A DNA stretch of 7,557 bases from assembly GCA_020726205.1 (NCBI GenBank), contig DYTA01000055.1:1-7557 (forward strand), given 5' to 3'. The position numbers and the translations under genes are program-made. The notes beneath the pieces were generated by a model, which was not told the DNA's origin, did not search any database, and saw nothing but the letters and a program-made list of their open reading frames with translations. The stretch is from Nitrosospira multiformis. Its GTDB lineage: Bacteria > Pseudomonadota > Gammaproteobacteria > Burkholderiales > UBA11063. Shown here in pieces: positions 5,340-7,557 of the stretch. The first letter of the stretch is position 1; every line of letters starts with the position of its first letter.

Positions 5340-7073
5340 ATGCAAACAACACTTTTTCAAATATTAGAAAATATTTTTCGTCAGGCGTTTAATAAATTAG
5401 GTATCCCAGAAACAACACCAATTGTATTACAAGAATCAGGTAAGCCTGAATTTGGTGATTATCAAGTTAATGGTGCTATGGCTGCAGCCAAACAATTAAA
5501 AATTAATCCTCGGGAGCTAGCAACAAAAATAGTTAATTTCATTGATGACGACAACATTATAGAGAAATTAGAAATCGCCGGTCCTGGGTTTATAAATGTC
5601 ACACTTCGTAATGATTATTTATCAACTCTTATTTGTAATAATATTCTTGAAGTACATGAAACTCAAAAACATAAAATTGTGGTAGATTATTCAGCACCAA
5701 ATTTAGCGAAAGAAATGCATGTTGGACATTTGCGTAGTACTGTAATTGGTGATGCTTTAGTTAGAATTTTTGAATATCTTGGACATTCTGTGATTCGTCG
5801 TAATCATGTAGGAGACTGGGGTACTCAATTTGGTATGTTAACTGCCTTCTTGGTTGAAACACAGCAGGATAATAATGAGGTATTAATAGCATTAAGTGAT
5901 TTAGAAGTCTTTTATCGTCAAGCTAAGATTCGTTTTGATGAGGATGAGGTCTTTGCGAATAAGGCTCGTGAATATGTTGTTCGACTACAGGCTGGTGACT
6001 CAGAAGTATTAAAGCTTTGGCATCAATTTGTTAATACATCTTTGGGACATTGTCAACAAATTTATGAAAAGCTTAATACTAAATTAATACCAAGTGATGT
6101 TGTCGGTGAAAGTTTTTACAATGATTTGTTATCGCCAATGGTTAATCTGTTAATGGAAAAAGGTTTAGCTGTTGAAAGCGATGGTGCTAAGTGTGTATTT
6201 TTTACAGAAGCCGACTTAGGTGGTAAAGCAGAGTCTCCTTTTATTATTCAGAAAAAAGATGGTGGTTATTTATATGCTACAACAGATATAGCCGCTGTAT
6301 ATGATCGTGTTCAACGTTTAAATGCTGATCGATTAGTTTATGTTATTGACTCTCGCCAAGCATTACATATGAAGCAGTTAGCTGTTGTCAGTAAAAAATC
6401 TGGTATAGCACGTCCAAATACTGTAATGGAACATGCTGCATTTGGAACAATGATGGGGGAAGATGGTAAACCTTTCAAAACTAGAAGTGGCGGAACGGTT
6501 AAATTAATTGAGTTAATTGATGAAGCGATTGAACGAGCTGGAGATATGATTAAATTACGTAATCCAGATTGGAGTGTTGAAGAAATAAATACATTGGCAA
6601 GTAGTTTAGCTATATCTTCAATAAAATATGCAGATTTGTCTAAGAACCGCTTGAGTGATTATGTTTTTAGTTTTGATAAAATGTTGTCTTTTGAAGGAAA
6701 TACAGCGCCATATTTGTTATACGCATATACTAGAATTATTAGCATTTTTAAAAAAGCTGAGCTAAATATTAATGATTTTGAAAATATACCAGTAAGAATT
6801 AATGAAGTTGCTGAACATAATTTAGCTTTACATATTGCAAAATTTTCAGATAAATTATTATTAACAGCTAAAGAAAATTATCCGCATTATCTGTGCATGT
6901 ATATTTATGAGCTAGCAGGATTATTTATGAAATTTTACGAGTCTTGTCCTATCTTAAGATCTGATGTTGAACACAGCATTAAAAATAGCCGTCTTGCATT
7001 AGCTGCATTAACTGCTAAAACGCTGCGAACAACTCTTCAGTTATTAGGCATTGATGTAGTGGATCGTATGTAA
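5340..7073 (+). CDS. argS: Arginyl-tRNA synthetase
   Basis: This class I cytoplasmic synthetase charges tRNA-Arg with arginine at the expense of ATP. From ATG 5340 the product has 577 residues, the same length I recall for E. coli ArgS, which supports this start over the in-frame TTG 12 bases earlier. Domains in order: the ArgRS-specific N-terminal domain (about 1-85, with GKPEFGDYQVNGAM and GPGFINVTL); the catalytic fold with the HIGH-type motif H127-V-G-H130 in APNLAKEMHVGHLRS; GGYLYATTDIAAVYDRV (308-324); HAAFGTMMGEDGKPFKTRSGG (365-385) in two parts, the region replacing KMSKS; and the helical DALR anticodon-binding domain (about 450-577) ending LGIDVVDRM. The ribosome site is weak (GGAC at 5330-5333). 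Expression may depend on the hairpin just upstream. Confidence 0.97.
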   Translation: MQTTLFQILENIFRQAFNKLGIPETTPIVLQESGKPEFGDYQVNGAMAAAKQLKINPRELATKIVNFIDDDNIIEKLEIAGPGFINVTLRNDYLSTLICNNILEVHETQKHKIVVDYSAPNLAKEMHVGHLRSTVIGDALVRIFEYLGHSVIRRNHVGDWGTQFGMLTAFLVETQQDNNEVLIALSDLEVFYRQAKIRFDEDEVFANKAREYVVRLQAGDSEVLKLWHQFVNTSLGHCQQIYEKLNTKLIPSDVVGESFYNDLLSPMVNLLMEKGLAVESDGAKCVFFTEADLGGKAESPFIIQKKDGGYLYATTDIAAVYDRVQRLNADRLVYVIDSRQALHMKQLAVVSKKSGIARPNTVMEHAAFGTMMGEDGKPFKTRSGGTVKLIELIDEAIERAGDMIKLRNPDWSVEEINTLASSLAISSIKYADLSKNRLSDYVFSFDKMLSFEGNTAPYLLYAYTRIISIFKKAELNINDFENIPVRINEVAEHNLALHIAKFSDKLLLTAKENYPHYLCMYIYELAGLFMKFYESCPILRSDVEHSIKNSRLALAALTAKTLRTTLQLLGIDVVDRM

Positions 7074-7114
7074 GAATAAGCAGGTAGAATTACGTAATGC
7101 TACCTGCTTATTCT
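7073..7114. terminator. Bidirectional terminator between argS and the convergent small gene
   Basis: AGAATAAGCAGGTAG (7073-7087) and CTACCTGCTTATTCT (7100-7114) form a perfect 15-bp stem with a 12-base loop. The GC-rich core AGCAGGTAG is flanked by A-rich and T-rich arms, so on either strand the core hairpin is followed by a T-rich TTATTCT tail, as in bidirectional terminators. The stem includes the last base of the argS stop codon, and the small gene ends 10 bases beyond it. Confidence 0.8.
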
Positions 7115-7123
7115 AAAAAATTA

Positions 7124-7456
7124 TTAATCACAACATGCTCGAATAAATTTAGTTCCTAAATGAGTTGATAGTGCTTTTATTCCTAAGTGCGTAATACTAC
7201 ATCTTGCTAAAGTGTAAGTATCAGATTTGATATTTAATAAATGAACTGCGTCATCAAAATTTGTAGTTGTAGTATTTGAACGATTACTTATGCTAGAGAT
7301 ATCAACTAATTTTTCACGTTTTAAATATTGCAAGTTAAACATAAAGCTATCTTGTTCTGTTTTAAATTGAGTTGAAGTAATTTCAAGTCTTTTTTCATCA
7401 ACATAGCTTGGAACTAATGAACGTAGAATTGCTATTTGTAAGTCAAAATTTAACAT
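7124..7456 (-). CDS. Hypothetical protein, 110 residues, possibly winged-helix-like
   Basis: I do not recognise this protein. It has no signal peptide or membrane segment and looks cytoplasmic. The first half reads as three helices (about 3-18, 25-33, 35-50) with LQYLKREKLVDI at the end of the third. After a polar Ser/Asn/Thr-rich loop (53-66, including a TTTT run) comes TLARCSITHLGIKALS. Short helices followed by a strand and the phrase IT-x-x-G-x-x-x-L are what small winged-helix DNA-binding proteins often show, so that fold is a guess. THLGIK (89-94) is nearly repeated as THLGTK (98-103), and the protein ends ACCD. The ATG is supported by AAAGG 8 bases upstream on the minus strand. A 14-bp palindrome covers the start codon, which would suit self-repression. 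It is convergent with argS. Confidence 0.7.
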   Translation of the reverse strand: MLNFDLQIAILRSLVPSYVDEKRLEITSTQFKTEQDSFMFNLQYLKREKLVDISSISNRSNTTTTNFDDAVHLLNIKSDTYTLARCSITHLGIKALSTHLGTKFIRACCD

Positions 7457-7464
7457 TAATGTTA
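7451..7464. repeat. 14-bp palindrome over the start codon of the small minus-strand gene
   Basis: TAACATTAATGTTA is a perfect two-fold palindrome that includes the start codon (7454-7456) and the bases between it and the AAAGG ribosome site. A second, shorter symmetric element, ATCTA-A-TAGAT (7485-7495), lies about 30 bases further upstream. Either could be an operator. A chance origin is possible in such AT-rich sequence. Confidence 0.35.
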
Positions 7465-7517
7465 CCTTTATAAAATAATTAATTATCTAATAGATTACTA
7501 TCATCACATTGTGTTTT

Positions 7518-7545
7518 TTTATAAAAAACTCAATAATTATTACAA
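7518..7545 (-). promoter_or_regulatory. Candidate promoter of the small minus-strand gene
   Basis: On the minus strand TTGTAA (7545-7540) and TATAAA (7523-7518) are separated by 16 bp, with four and five matches to the sigma-70 consensus. This would give a leader of about 55 bases that includes both symmetric elements described for this gene. The surrounding A/T tracts make false matches likely. Confidence 0.3.
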
Positions 7546-7557
7546 AAATAATAGACA

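Noticed and set aside
1..7557. CRISPR array, insertion sequence, tRNA or rRNA gene, defence or biosynthetic cluster
   Set aside because: I saw no regularly spaced repeats, transposase, terminal repeats, cloverleaf-like sequence or characteristic genes. The window is mostly core housekeeping.

Overview
The window looks like a chromosomal segment of an AT-rich proteobacterium (G+C roughly one third by eye, not computed). The YebC, HslO, TrhP and ArgS proteins read like proteobacterial orthologues. YebC in particular carries phrases I associate with Betaproteobacteria (for example [13 protein letters not shown] and IIVDCLTDN). A low-GC betaproteobacterium, perhaps in or near Neisseriales, is my best guess. 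It rests on remembered sequence character, not on a search.

Layout. The left part (1 to about 1785) is accessory in character. It holds the C-terminal part of an alpha/beta-hydrolase-fold protein that runs off the left edge and seems to lack a nucleophile elbow, then a convergent 12-helix MFS transporter on the minus strand. A 292-base divergent intergenic region (1786-2077) separates the transporter from yebC and is rich in small inverted repeats. From 2078 to 7073 there are four housekeeping genes on the plus strand: yebC (translation factor/regulator family), hslO (redox-regulated chaperone Hsp33), trhP (tRNA U34 hydroxylase, U32 family) and argS (arginyl-tRNA synthetase). A small minus-strand gene of unknown function (7124-7456) converges on argS, and its upstream region fills the right edge.

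How the genes relate. YebC, TrhP and ArgS all serve translation: relief of stalling or regulation, wobble-base modification, and tRNA charging. HslO is a post-translational stress chaperone. They share a strand but are not a simple operon. A hairpin with a T-run follows yebC and another follows trhP, each ending only 14-15 bases before the next start codon, and trhP has its own extended -10 promoter. The argS stop codon touches a perfect 15-bp stem that probably terminates both argS and the convergent small gene.

I do not see an undescribed multi-gene system, CRISPR array, mobile element, tRNA or rRNA here. The points most worth a second look are regulatory: the terminator-then-start arrangement seen twice, the T8 tract at the predicted yebC transcription start, paired ATCT-NN-AGAT sites upstream of the transporter, a 14-bp palindrome over the start codon of the small gene, and the hydrolase without a visible nucleophile.
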